From positions 263,046 to 327,045 of the forward strand of contig NZ_KB893717.1 of assembly GCF_000374165.1 (NCBI RefSeq): DNA of 64,000 bases, written 5' to 3'. Shown in pieces: positions 28,973 through 37,819 of this stretch; position 1 is the stretch's first letter; each line of letters opens with the position of its first letter. The position numbers and the translations under genes were made by a program. Source of the DNA: Parafrankia elaeagni. Its GTDB lineage: Bacteria; Actinomycetota; Actinomycetes; Frankiales; Frankiaceae. The notes beneath the pieces are model-generated. The model saw nothing but the letters and a program-made list of their open reading frames with translations. It was not told the DNA's origin and made no database searches.

Positions 28973-30295
28973 CTATCTCGCGTTTCGCGGGCCCGCGACC
29001 GCGTCGGCCGGCTCCGGTAGCCGGTCGGTCGACTCCGGCAGCCGGAGGGTGAACGTGGCGCCCTGCCCGGGCCGCCCGACAGCCTCGATGGTGCCGCGGT
29101 GGCCCGCCACCACCTCGCGCATCAACGCCAGGCCGAGGCCCAGGCCGGCACGACGCTCCCGACCGCCGGGGCCTCGGTAGAAACGGTCGAAGAGCCGCTC
29201 GGCGGCGGCGGAGTCGAACCCGTCCCCGTTGTCGGCGACGGTCAGCTCGATCCATCTGCCCCGATGGGAGCGGCCGAGGGCCAGCACGATGCGCCCACCG
29301 GCCGGGGTGTGGTTGACCGCGTTGGTCAGCAGCTCGTCGACCGCGCGGCGCAGCGCCGAGGCGACGCCGTCGACGAACAGGGGCTCGGCGGGGCGTTGGA
29401 AGTCCAGCGTCACCTGCTGCTCGGCCAGCCGGTCGGCCTCTGCCGCCACGGCCGCGTCGACGACTCCGGCCAGGTCGACCGGCTCCCGGCGGGGTTCGGC
29501 CGCGCTGCCCACGAGGCGGGCTGACAGCAGCAGGTCGTCGACGACCTCGCCGAGCCTGCGCACGGTCGCCGCGAGCTGTTCCAGCCCGCGCAGATGGTCG
29601 GCCGGAAGCCCGCTGGCCGCCCCCCGCCGGATGAGGACCTGCACCCGGGTGTAGGCCACGGTGATGGGGGTGCGCAGCTCGTGGCTGGCATCGGTCACGA
29701 AGCGGCGTTGGGTGGCCAGTGCCTCGGCGAGCGGAGCGACCGCGTGGCGGCTCACGGCCACCCCCGCCGCGATCGCGACGACCACCGAGCCGGACGAGAC
29801 GACCAGCAGCGCGATCAGCAGGTGCCGGCGGTCGGAGAGCTGGTAGCGGGTGTCGAAGACAGCCTGGACGGCGCCGTCGCCGCGGGCCTGGGTGCGGACG
29901 ACGTACCTGGTCCCGTTGCGGCTCACGGCGCGTTCCGAGGGCGTGCCGGAGACGGCGGTGGCGTCCAGGTCGGCACGCAGCGGGAACCCGGGCGGGGCCG
30001 GCACCGGGCCGGCCGTGACCCGCGCGTCGTCGAGGGCGAACAGCCATGCGCAGACCGGAGGTGCCGTGGGCGTCCCGTAGCTGAGGGTGTAGCGCAGCTC
30101 CCGCTCGATCTGGTCGTTCTGCGCGTGCACCAGCACCGAGTACGCGACCCAGCTCACGAGCGCGACGAGCAGGGTGATCAGCACGCCGACCACGACCCCG
30201 ATGCGGAGTCTGGCCCGCCGCAGCACCGTCCGCTCGGCGGTGGCCCACGAGCCGCTCGGCTCGATCCACGAACCGCCGCCGCCTGGTCCGCTCAC
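28973..30295 (-). CDS. sensor histidine kinase (OmpR-type partner)
   Basis: 440 residues. Two membrane segments (about 31-53 and 158-182) enclose an exported domain of about 100 residues that would sense an unknown signal. A HAMP-like linker is followed by the dimerisation box TDASHELRTPI with the phospho-accepting His205. The ATPase domain keeps ELLTNAVNH, ADNGDGF and GLGLGLALMREV. Its GTG overlaps the stop of the response regulator gene as GTGA, so the pair is translated together. Confidence 0.93.
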   Translation of the reverse strand: MSGPGGGGSWIEPSGSWATAERTVLRRARLRIGVVVGVLITLLVALVSWVAYSVLVHAQNDQIERELRYTLSYGTPTAPPVCAWLFALDDARVTAGPVPAPPGFPLRADLDATAVSGTPSERAVSRNGTRYVVRTQARGDGAVQAVFDTRYQLSDRRHLLIALLVVSSGSVVVAIAAGVAVSRHAVAPLAEALATQRRFVTDASHELRTPITVAYTRVQVLIRRGAASGLPADHLRGLEQLAATVRRLGEVVDDLLLSARLVGSAAEPRREPVDLAGVVDAAVAAEADRLAEQQVTLDFQRPAEPLFVDGVASALRRAVDELLTNAVNHTPAGGRIVLALGRSHRGRWIELTVADNGDGFDSAAAERLFDRFYRGPGGRERRAGLGLGLALMREVVAGHRGTIEAVGRPGQGATFTLRLPESTDRLPEPADAVAGPRNAR

Positions 30296-30981
30296 AGCGC
30301 TCCGAGGCGGTAGCCGAGGCCGTGGATGGTGCGCACGACGGACCGGCCGAGCTTGCGGCGCAGGTAGTAGACGTAGGTGTCCACGATCGACGCCGCGGGG
30401 GCGTCCCGGAAGACGCGGCGGCGCAGCTCGGAGCGGGAGTGCACGGTGTTGGGCTGTTCGGCGAGCAGCCGCAGGAGCTCGAACTCGCGGGCCGAGAGCG
30501 CGACCCGGTCCCCGTCGGGGAGCGCGACGTCGCGCAGGCCGAGATCAAGGTGGGCCGAGCCGATGGGCAGCACCTCGGTCATGTCGAGGGTGCGCCGGCA
30601 CAGGGCCCTGATCCGGGCGCTCAGCTCGTCGAGGTCGAACGGCTTCACCAGGTAGTCGTCGGCTCCGGCGTCGAGGCCGTCGATCCGGTCGTGGACGGTG
30701 CCCAGCGCGGTCAGCAGGAGGGCGCGGGCGCGGACCGCGCGGGCGCGCAGCCGGACGAGCAGGTCGAGGCCGTCCAGGGCGGGCAGCCGGCGGTCGATGA
30801 CGACGACGTCGTACTCCCTGGTCAGCCCGAGGTGCAGGCCGCGCTGCCCGTCGTGGGCGACATCGACGTCGTAGCCCTCGACCCGCAGGGTGTCGGTGAG
30901 GAGGGCGACGAGTTCGTGGTCGTCCTCGACCAGAAGCAGTCGATAGGGGCCGGACGACCGCGACCTGACTGGGGCCCGCAC
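30292..30981 (-). CDS. OmpR-family response regulator
   Basis: 229 residues. The receiver domain has the acidic pocket VEDD (18-21), phospho-acceptor Asp63 in VVIDRRLPALDG and the conserved Lys in DDYLVKPFD. The C-terminal winged helix ends RKLGRSVVRTIHGLGYRLG. Directly upstream of its kinase gene in the same unit, and 49 nt after the antiporter gene on the same strand, it may be part of the long minus-strand operon of the metabolite locus and its likely controller. Confidence 0.94.
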   Translation of the reverse strand: MRAPVRSRSSGPYRLLLVEDDHELVALLTDTLRVEGYDVDVAHDGQRGLHLGLTREYDVVVIDRRLPALDGLDLLVRLRARAVRARALLLTALGTVHDRIDGLDAGADDYLVKPFDLDELSARIRALCRRTLDMTEVLPIGSAHLDLGLRDVALPDGDRVALSAREFELLRLLAEQPNTVHSRSELRRRVFRDAPAASIVDTYVYYLRRKLGRSVVRTIHGLGYRLGAL

Positions 30982-31030
30982 CCGCCAACCATCCCACGCG
31001 GGTGGCTGCCAGAAAAGTGACTGATTACCC

Positions 31031-32302
31031 TTATGCCCGCCCTTCCGGGACTATCCGGGCTGGTTGGGGGGCGGTGGCCCAGGCCCTCTCCCGGCGTTCG
31101 ACCAGTGTCAGCAGCGGCGTCGTCATCAACGTCGTCACCAGGGCGACGAGCACCAGTGCGGTGAACAGGGAGGGCGTCACGATGCCCTCCTCCAGACCGA
31201 CGTTCAGGGCGATGAGCTGCATCAGCCCGCGGGCGTTCATCAGTGCGCCGACCCGCAGCGCGACACCGTTCGGCTCGCCGCGCAGCCGGGCCGCGGCCCA
31301 GCACGCGCCGAACTTTCCGACGACAGCGACCACGACACATCCCACGGCGAAGAGCAGCACGGATCCGTCGCCGAGCAGGCCGAACTCGGTGCGCAGCCCG
31401 GAGTAGGTGAAGAACAACGGAAGAAAGATGTTCTGGGAGATCGGCGTCAGGGTGCCCGTGACCGCTTCCGCGCGCTCGTTGTGCGGCATGACCACGCCGA
31501 CCGCGAAGGCACCGAAAACCGCGTACAGACCAATCTCGTCCGTGTACCACGCGATGGCGAAGAGCAGCGCGACCGTGCCGAGCAGCTGCTCCTGGGGGCT
31601 GATCCGCGGATGCGTCAGCAGCAGGCGGGACAACGGCCGGGCGCCGAACCAGACGAGCACCACGAAGAACGCCGCTCCGACGAGCGTGACCAGCGCCGGG
31701 CCGAGCTCGCCGGACGCCACCGCAATGACGAACGCCAGCATGATCCAGGCCACCACGTCGTCGATCGCGCCGCTGGCCAGCGCGAGGGCGCCGTGCCGGG
31801 TACCGGCCTGCCCGCGCTCGGTGATGATCCGCGCCAGCATGGGGAAGGCGGTGATGGCCAGCGCCACCCCCACGAAGGCGGCCGTCACACCGGTCGGCAC
31901 GCCGTCCGCCCGGATCGGCACGTGCCCGCTCGTGGCGAGCACCAGCAGGGCGCCGAGCGCCAGCGGCGCGGTGACCCCGGCGAGCGAGACCGCGCCGGCG
32001 GTACCGAGGAGATTCGGCACCCGGTGGCGGGCGAACGCGTGGCCGGCCTGGAACATGAAGATCACCAGGCCGACCTGGCCGAGGATGTAGAGCACCGGGT
32101 AGAGCTCCCGGGGGAACAGCGCATCCTGCGCGTCGGGAAACAGCAGCCCGAACAGCGACGGCCCGAGCAGCACGCCGGCGAGCATCTCGCTCACCACCGC
32201 CGGCTGCCCGACCCTGCCCAGCGTCCACGCGACCAGCTTGCAGAACAGCAGGATCACGACCACGGCAATGAAGAACCGCGGCGCGAGCTCACTGGGAGTC
32301 AC
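31031..32302 (-). CDS. cation/proton antiporter (CPA2 type)
   Basis: 423 residues with about 12 hydrophobic segments and no cytoplasmic RCK domain. SGAIDDVVAWIMLAF contains the paired aspartates that carry ions in electrogenic members of the CPA2 family. The protein would exchange Na+ or K+ for H+ across the membrane. Antiporters of this type recur in actinobacterial natural-product clusters, where they may relate to export or self-protection. The GTG at 32302 has GGAGGT 8 nt upstream and lies 6 nt after the P450 stop, so the two genes are in one transcript. Confidence 0.9.
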   Translation of the reverse strand: MTPSELAPRFFIAVVVILLFCKLVAWTLGRVGQPAVVSEMLAGVLLGPSLFGLLFPDAQDALFPRELYPVLYILGQVGLVIFMFQAGHAFARHRVPNLLGTAGAVSLAGVTAPLALGALLVLATSGHVPIRADGVPTGVTAAFVGVALAITAFPMLARIITERGQAGTRHGALALASGAIDDVVAWIMLAFVIAVASGELGPALVTLVGAAFFVVLVWFGARPLSRLLLTHPRISPQEQLLGTVALLFAIAWYTDEIGLYAVFGAFAVGVVMPHNERAEAVTGTLTPISQNIFLPLFFTYSGLRTEFGLLGDGSVLLFAVGCVVVAVVGKFGACWAAARLRGEPNGVALRVGALMNARGLMQLIALNVGLEEGIVTPSLFTALVLVALVTTLMTTPLLTLVERRERAWATAPQPARIVPEGRA

Positions 32303-32308
32303 TGTCGG

Positions 32309-33628
32309 TTACCTCCGGGTGGTAGGAGATCCGAAATAGTTCGCGCACAGGCGCAGGCGGCGGGCATCGAGCACCATCACCGCACCGAAGAGGAGCTGGA
32401 GCACGCTGCGACCGGCGTCGGCCCAGCCGTCCCGCCGCCGCATCGCGCGCAGCCGGGCGGCTCCCGGCCCGGCCGCGGCTGGCGGCACCAGATAGCACGG
32501 TCCCCGGCTCGGCAGTGAGCGGGTGTGGTGCACGGTGGACGTCAGCGCGAAACGGCGCAGGACCTCCCGGGTGACCGCGCGCATCATCACCGGCGCGGCC
32601 CCCCGGGCCGGGCACGCTCGGTTGGCGGTCACCCCGAAGGGGATGAAGTGCGCCGCGCGCCGTTCGAGGGTGAACCAGCGGTCCGGGTCGAACGTGCCGT
32701 CGGCCGCCGGCCCGGTCCGCTGGTAGGCCAGGTAGTTGAACAGCAGCACCGATCCTGCCGGCAGCGTGACCTGGTCGTCGACCACGATCGGCGCGGTGGT
32801 GACGCGGTGGGCGACACCGAACAGCGGGTGGACCCGCAGCGTCTCGTCGATGACCCGGTCGAGCGCGTCGTCGTCGTCCAGGGCCTCGTGCAGGCGGCGC
32901 TGGACGTCCGGATGCTGCGCGAGGGCGAGGAGCAGATGGGCCATCGCCTCTGACATCTGCACGACCGCCGTGTTGAAGAAGGCGCCCTGCAGGTACCAGG
33001 CCGTCTCCTGGACGGTGAACGGCGCGGGCAGTGTCACCGGCACGGTGCCCGCCTCGATCCGGCCCGTCAGGTACCGGGTGAGCCGGTCGCGCCGGCGCAT
33101 GTGCCGCAGCGAGCAGCACTTCAGCGCCGTGACGACGTCGTCGGCGTTCGCGACGATCAGATCACGGACCTGCGGCGGGCATGGCTCGGCGAAGACCAGC
33201 TCGTAGTAGACCTCGGCCCAGACGGGCATCATCAGGTCACGTAGCCGGACCAGGCTGAGCCGGTCGACCGGCAGCGCGTCGAGCCGGCGGGCGGCCGCGT
33301 CCCGGGCCAGCTCGTAGGAGCGCTGCTGCGGCACGGCGAGGACCTGGCGGGTGACGCGCGCGACCGCCCGGTACCGCCCGCCTGGTTCGAGGTGTTCCTG
33401 GTGCATCTGCGGCCCGGGCGCCAACCAGTACCAGAACAGGTCGGACAGGCCCGCACCCTGGCTGCGGCCGTTCGCGGCCGGGTCGGCGTAGACGCGGTGG
33501 AAGTGCTCCGGCCCGACGAGCGGCCCCGGCACCGGGACGCCCTCCCCACCGTTCATGCGGGTGAACATCCACTCTCGGGCCCGCACCAGCAGCGCCGGCA
33601 GCGCGGCGGTGTGGGCGGGCAGGGTCAC
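32309..33628 (-). CDS. atypical cytochrome P450
   Basis: 439 residues. The ExxR motif is present (DETLRVHP, about 257) and the heme-ligand Cys is at about 339 in FGVTANRACPARG. In this loop the usual FGxGxRxCxG pattern is altered: Thr replaces the second Gly and Ala replaces the Gly after the Cys. The I-helix region reads GAFFNTAVVQMSEAM, without the normal acid-alcohol oxygen-activating pair. It may use an unusual chemistry or act on a carrier-bound or preoxidised substrate. The GTG at 33628 overlaps the previous stop as GTGA; a GTG at 33637 is an alternative. Confidence 0.85.
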   Translation of the reverse strand: MTLPAHTAALPALLVRAREWMFTRMNGGEGVPVPGPLVGPEHFHRVYADPAANGRSQGAGLSDLFWYWLAPGPQMHQEHLEPGGRYRAVARVTRQVLAVPQQRSYELARDAAARRLDALPVDRLSLVRLRDLMMPVWAEVYYELVFAEPCPPQVRDLIVANADDVVTALKCCSLRHMRRRDRLTRYLTGRIEAGTVPVTLPAPFTVQETAWYLQGAFFNTAVVQMSEAMAHLLLALAQHPDVQRRLHEALDDDDALDRVIDETLRVHPLFGVAHRVTTAPIVVDDQVTLPAGSVLLFNYLAYQRTGPAADGTFDPDRWFTLERRAAHFIPFGVTANRACPARGAAPVMMRAVTREVLRRFALTSTVHHTRSLPSRGPCYLVPPAAAGPGAARLRAMRRRDGWADAGRSVLQLLFGAVMVLDARRLRLCANYFGSPTTRR

Positions 33629-34704
33629 GGGTGGCACCAGTGGGCAGGTGCGACGAGATCAGGGGTCAGCGCGGACGGCCGGTCGGCACCGCACAGCGCC
33701 ATCGCCCGGTCGACGTCCTCGCGGAGCAGCTCCAGCACGGCCCGCGCGCCGTCCGTGCCGCCGGCGGCGAGTCCCCACACGACCGGTCGCCCGACCGCGA
33801 CAGCGCTCGCCCCGAGCGCGAGTGCGGTCACCACGTCGGTGCCACGCCGCACCCCACCGTCGAGCAGGACGGGCAGCCGCCCCGCCACCGCGTCGACCAC
33901 GGCGGGCAGCGCATCGAGGGTCGCCACGGCCCCGTCGAGCTGCCGTCCGCCGTGGTTCGAGACGACGATCCCGTCCACGCCGTGCTCGACGGCGAGCCTG
34001 GCGTCTGCCGGGTGGAGCACGCCTTTCAGGACGATCGGCAGCGGGGTCAGCGCACGCAGCCAGGCGACCGTGTCCCAGCCCAGCCCCGGGTCCCAGGCGA
34101 TCTCCCGAGGGTGGCCGGCCCCGGGCTCACGCATGTTCTCGCAGGCCAGCCCGTCCGGGAGGTCGAGAAAACCGTTACGCAGGTCCCGCTCGCGCCGGCC
34201 GAACACCGGGGAGTCGACGGTGACGACGAGCGTGCCGCAGCCGGCCGCCTCCACCCGCCGGACAAGCCGTTCGGTGAAGCTTCGGTCCGGCTGCGGGTAG
34301 AGCTGGAACCACAGCGGTGCGCCGGCCGCGGCGACCTCCTCGACCGGCTGGGTCGCCGCCATGCTCAGAATCATGATCGTTCCAGTGGCGGCGGCAGCCC
34401 TCGCGGTGCCGACCTCCCCGTCGGGATGAGCGAGCCGGTGGAACGCCGTCGGCGCGACCAGGACCGGGAAGGCCAGCCGCTGGCCGAGGAGTGTCACGCT
34501 CAGGTCGCGTTGCCCGGTGCCGTGCTGCCCGGTGCCGTGCTGCCCGGTGCCGCGCAGCACCCGGGGCCGCAGCCGGTGCCGGTCGAAGGCCGCGACGTTG
34601 GCCCGCAGGGTCCGCTCGTCGCCCGCGCCGCCGGCGAAGAAGTCGTAGTGCGCCGGGTCGAGCCGGGCTGCGGCCTTGTGCTCGATCTCCGTCAGGGTGA
34701 GCAC
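33625..34704 (-). CDS. FMN-dependent 2-hydroxy-acid oxidase/dehydrogenase
   Basis: 359 residues of the lactate/glycolate/mandelate oxidase family. The FMN TIM barrel shows VLVAPTAFHRLAHPDGE, WFQLYPQ, the substrate Lys in IVLKGVLH, the catalytic His in SNHGGRQLD (about 251) and the phosphate-binding LDGGVRRGTDVV. It would oxidise an alpha-hydroxy acid to the keto acid; hydroxymandelate is one candidate, since a mandelate-type oxidase serves hydroxyphenylglycine synthesis. A short GTGQH repeat sits near residue 52. Its stop overlaps the P450 start, and its start lies 7 nt after the upstream flavoprotein. Confidence 0.92.
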   Translation of the reverse strand: MLTLTEIEHKAAARLDPAHYDFFAGGAGDERTLRANVAAFDRHRLRPRVLRGTGQHGTGQHGTGQRDLSVTLLGQRLAFPVLVAPTAFHRLAHPDGEVGTARAAAATGTIMILSMAATQPVEEVAAAGAPLWFQLYPQPDRSFTERLVRRVEAAGCGTLVVTVDSPVFGRRERDLRNGFLDLPDGLACENMREPGAGHPREIAWDPGLGWDTVAWLRALTPLPIVLKGVLHPADARLAVEHGVDGIVVSNHGGRQLDGAVATLDALPAVVDAVAGRLPVLLDGGVRRGTDVVTALALGASAVAVGRPVVWGLAAGGTDGARAVLELLREDVDRAMALCGADRPSALTPDLVAPAHWCHP

Positions 34705-34711
34705 CGGGTGC

Positions 34712-36280
34712 TCAGCGGGCCAGGCAGCGGTCGATGAACGCGACCAGCGGTGCGCCGTGGACGTCCGGCCGGTCCCACTGGTTCTCCAGGTTCTCCGCCA
34801 GGTGGTGGACGGCGACGACCGCGCCGTCGCGGTGGTGGCGGACGACCGGGTGCAGGTACGCGGCGTCGTGCGCCTGCCCGGCCGCGTTCTGGGCGATGCG
34901 GCCCACGTTGATGTCGAACGGGTCGACCTTGTCGTGGTCCGGGCCGTACTCCAGCGTGACGACGAAGGCGTCCGTCACCTGATGGTCGTCGGTCGACAGC
35001 CCGACCCGGGCGAAGTAGTCGACCGGGACCTCCTCGTGGTAGCGGGCGTCCACCCCGCCGACGGTGACGACATCGGCGAGCACGCCGAACTGCTGCCACA
35101 GCGCGGAGGTCCGGTTGACCCGCGCGATGATGGCGTCGGCGACGGCCGTCGCGTCCACACTGATCTTCTCCACCGGCCACGGCACGTCGTGGTACCGCCG
35201 CTCGAGAATCCGGTGCAGCGCCCGGACGCTGTAGCGGAAGCCGTGGATGAAGCCGCCCGTCGACTTCTTGAAGTCCCGCACCTGGGACAGCGTGCCCGCG
35301 AAGTGGAGACCGGGGACGTTCACCGACTCCCACTCGTCGGTCTGCGCCGGGAACCTGTCCCGGATGACCAGCTCCGGTCGGCAGGTGTCGTCGAAGATGT
35401 CCGGGTCGAACCGGAAACCGGTGCACAGGATGATCCGGTCGTACCGGATGTCCTTCAGTACCTCGTTCACCCGGCTGAAGCTGAACGTGACCGTGAAGCC
35501 GTCGCCGTCCGGCTCGCGGCGGATCTCACGCACGTTGCCGTCGAGGATCGCGTTGGCGGACTTCAGCTGGTAGGTGTCGAGGAAGTTGTTGTTCACCGCC
35601 CGCAGGTGGCCGACGTAGTGGCTCTGCCAGGCCAGGCGGATCGAGCTCGGACCCGCCACGTGGATGAGTGTGGTCGTCTCCATCAGGTTGTCGGCCGTCT
35701 CGAAGGCCGAGTTCCCCTTGCCGATGATGAGGACCCGCTGGTCGGTGAAGTCGCGCGGATCCACCGAGACCTCGTCGTAGCTCTCGGCCGCCTCGATCCC
35801 CGGGATCGGCGGCAGGTACGGCCTGGAGACACCGGTCGCCACCACGAGCCGCCGGGCCCGGTAGGTCTCCCCGTTCGTGTCGGTGACCTCGAAGAACTCG
35901 CCGCGGTGCACGCGGGCGACCCGGGCGTTGTAGCGCACCCGCACTCCGGCGGCGGCGGCGAAGTCGGCCAGGTACCGGACCATGACGTCGGCGTCCGGAA
36001 AGTAGCGCTCGGTGTACGAGGTGAAAAGCGGGGTCCGGTCACCGAGGAGCGAGTTCCAGTCCAGGCGCAGGTTCAGCTCGGGGTCGGTGGACCCGGTGTG
36101 CGGCTTGTTGATCGAGATGAGCGTCCGGTGCCGTGGGAAGCGGGCGAAGAAGGAGCCGGGGGCGGGGGCGCCGTCGAGGACGAGATAGTCCCGTGTGCCG
36201 TCCTGCTCCAGAAAGGCGGCGAGTTGCAGCCCGGCCGGTCCCGCACCGATGATCAGCAAGTCCAGCGGTGTCCCAGTCAC
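34712..36280 (-). CDS. FOXRED2-like FAD-dependent oxidoreductase (copy 2)
   Basis: 522 residues. FAD motif LIIGAGPAGLQLAAF, second motif IIGKGNSAFETADN and the group signature FPRHRTLISINKPHTG. It shares long near-identical blocks with the copy at 25725-27335, for example IRLAWQSHYVGHLRAVNNNF. Both keep SALWQQFGV near the C-terminus. It heads the minus-strand genes for the hydroxy-acid oxidase, P450 and antiporter. Two non-identical copies flanking one locus suggest two separate oxidation steps, or a heterodimer. GTG at 36280 has no clear ribosome-binding site. Reaction unknown. Confidence 0.88.
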   Translation of the reverse strand: MTGTPLDLLIIGAGPAGLQLAAFLEQDGTRDYLVLDGAPAPGSFFARFPRHRTLISINKPHTGSTDPELNLRLDWNSLLGDRTPLFTSYTERYFPDADVMVRYLADFAAAAGVRVRYNARVARVHRGEFFEVTDTNGETYRARRLVVATGVSRPYLPPIPGIEAAESYDEVSVDPRDFTDQRVLIIGKGNSAFETADNLMETTTLIHVAGPSSIRLAWQSHYVGHLRAVNNNFLDTYQLKSANAILDGNVREIRREPDGDGFTVTFSFSRVNEVLKDIRYDRIILCTGFRFDPDIFDDTCRPELVIRDRFPAQTDEWESVNVPGLHFAGTLSQVRDFKKSTGGFIHGFRYSVRALHRILERRYHDVPWPVEKISVDATAVADAIIARVNRTSALWQQFGVLADVVTVGGVDARYHEEVPVDYFARVGLSTDDHQVTDAFVVTLEYGPDHDKVDPFDINVGRIAQNAAGQAHDAAYLHPVVRHHRDGAVVAVHHLAENLENQWDRPDVHGAPLVAFIDRCLAR

Positions 36281-36367
36281 GACACGACGGTAGATCGGTC
36301 AACTCAGAGAAATTTCAGTCCGTGCCCGGGGCCGGCCGACGACCTCCTCGGGCGGGGGAAAAGCAGA

Positions 36368-36404
36368 ACGACCGCCTGCCGGCCAGATGGCCGGAGGCGG
36401 TCGT
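36368..36404. terminator. strong hairpin after gltA
   Basis: ACGACCGCCT...GGCC pairs with GGCC...AGGCGGTCGT around the loop AGAT, with a single bulged G. It lies 48 nt beyond the gltA stop on the minus strand, and before the flavoprotein gene. Confidence 0.8.
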
Positions 36405-36451
36405 CCGAGTCGGGGGGCCGCCCCGAGGATGGAGGGGGACCCCCCGGTAGG

Positions 36452-37819
36452 TCAGCGCAGCGGGCGGCTGGGGGCGGCCTGAGCGGCCTGGGCGGCGATG
36501 GGGTCGCTCTCGGAGTCCGTCGCCGTCGACCGGGCGTTCATCGGCACATACGGGCGCTCGTCGTAGCCGACGTACAGCTGCCGCGGGCGGGCGATCTTCT
36601 GCTCGGGGTCGAGCAGGCCCTCCTCCCACTGGGCCAGCCAGCCCGGCATCCGCCCGATCGCGAACAGCACCGGGAACATCTCGACCGGGAAGCCCATGGC
36701 CTGGTAGATGATGCCGGTGTAGAAGTCCACGTTCGGGTAGAGCTTCCGGGCGATGAAGTACTCGTCCTCGAGCGCGATCCGCTCCAGCTCCATCGCCAGG
36801 TCGAGCAGCGGGTTGGTGCCGGTGACCTTGAAGACCTCGTCGGCGACCTGGCGGATCACCCGGGCCCGCGGGTCGTAGTTCTTGTAGATCCGGTGGCCGA
36901 AGCCCATGAGCTTCTTCTTGCCGTCCTTGACCTGCGCGATGAAGGCCGGGATGTTCTCCACCGAGCCGATCTCGGAGAGCATGCGCAGGACCTGCTCGTT
37001 GGCGCCGCCGTGCAGCGGCCCGTAGAGCGCGGAGATCGCCGCGGCGGCGGCCGAGAACGGGTCGGCCTGCGAGCTGCCCACGGCGCGCATCGCGTTCGCG
37101 GAGCAGTTCTGCTCATGGTCGGCGTGCAGGATGAACAGAACGTCGAGGGCGTGCTCGAGGTTCGGGTCCGGCTCGTACTTGAGCTCGGTGGCCTTCCACA
37201 TCATGTTGAGGAAGTTGCCGGCGTACGAGAGATCGTTGTCCGGGTAGACGTACGGGAAGCCGACGGAGTGGCGGTAGGAGAACGCCGCCAGCGTCGTGAT
37301 CTTCGCGATCAGCCGGACGATCTGCAGCCGCCTCAGGCCCGGGTCGTCGATCGTCTTGGCGTCCGGGTAGAAGGTCGACAGCGCGCCGACGGTCGACACG
37401 AGCATGCCCATCGGGTGGGCGTCGTGGTGGAAGCCGTCGATGAACTTCTTGATCGACTCATGCACCAGGGTGTGGTGCGTGATCTCGTCTTCCCAGGTGG
37501 AGAGCTCGTCCGAGGTCGGGAGCTCGCCAGCCAGCAACAGGTAGGCGACCTCCAGGAAGCTGCTCTTCTCCGCCAGCTCCTGGATCGGGTAGCCGCGGTA
37601 GCGCAGGATGCCCGCGTCGCCGTCGATGTAGGTGATGGCGCTGCGACAGCTCGCCGTGTTGGTGAAGGCGGGGTCGTACGCCATGAGGCCGAAGTCGTCG
37701 TCGTCGACCTTGATGGCACGGAACGCACTCGAGCGGATCGTGCCGTCGGTGACCGGCACCTCGTACGTCCGACCGGTGCGGTTGTCTGTGACGGTCAGGG
37801 TACTGACCTGCTCGGACAC
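36452..37819 (-). CDS. gltA: citrate synthase, hexameric type
   Basis: 455 residues. Catalytic regions are ALYGPLHGGANEQVLRML (His), LMGFGHRIYKNYDPRARVIR (His and Arg) and NVDFYTGIIYQAMGFP (Asp). The N-terminal beta-rich domain (about 1-60) marks the long, type II form, probably the main TCA-cycle enzyme. The start GTG at 37819 has GGAG upstream. A strong hairpin follows the stop. It is unlinked to the shorter citrate synthase at 20400. Confidence 0.96.
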   Translation of the reverse strand: MSEQVSTLTVTDNRTGRTYEVPVTDGTIRSSAFRAIKVDDDDFGLMAYDPAFTNTASCRSAITYIDGDAGILRYRGYPIQELAEKSSFLEVAYLLLAGELPTSDELSTWEDEITHHTLVHESIKKFIDGFHHDAHPMGMLVSTVGALSTFYPDAKTIDDPGLRRLQIVRLIAKITTLAAFSYRHSVGFPYVYPDNDLSYAGNFLNMMWKATELKYEPDPNLEHALDVLFILHADHEQNCSANAMRAVGSSQADPFSAAAAAISALYGPLHGGANEQVLRMLSEIGSVENIPAFIAQVKDGKKKLMGFGHRIYKNYDPRARVIRQVADEVFKVTGTNPLLDLAMELERIALEDEYFIARKLYPNVDFYTGIIYQAMGFPVEMFPVLFAIGRMPGWLAQWEEGLLDPEQKIARPRQLYVGYDERPYVPMNARSTATDSESDPIAAQAAQAAPSRPLR

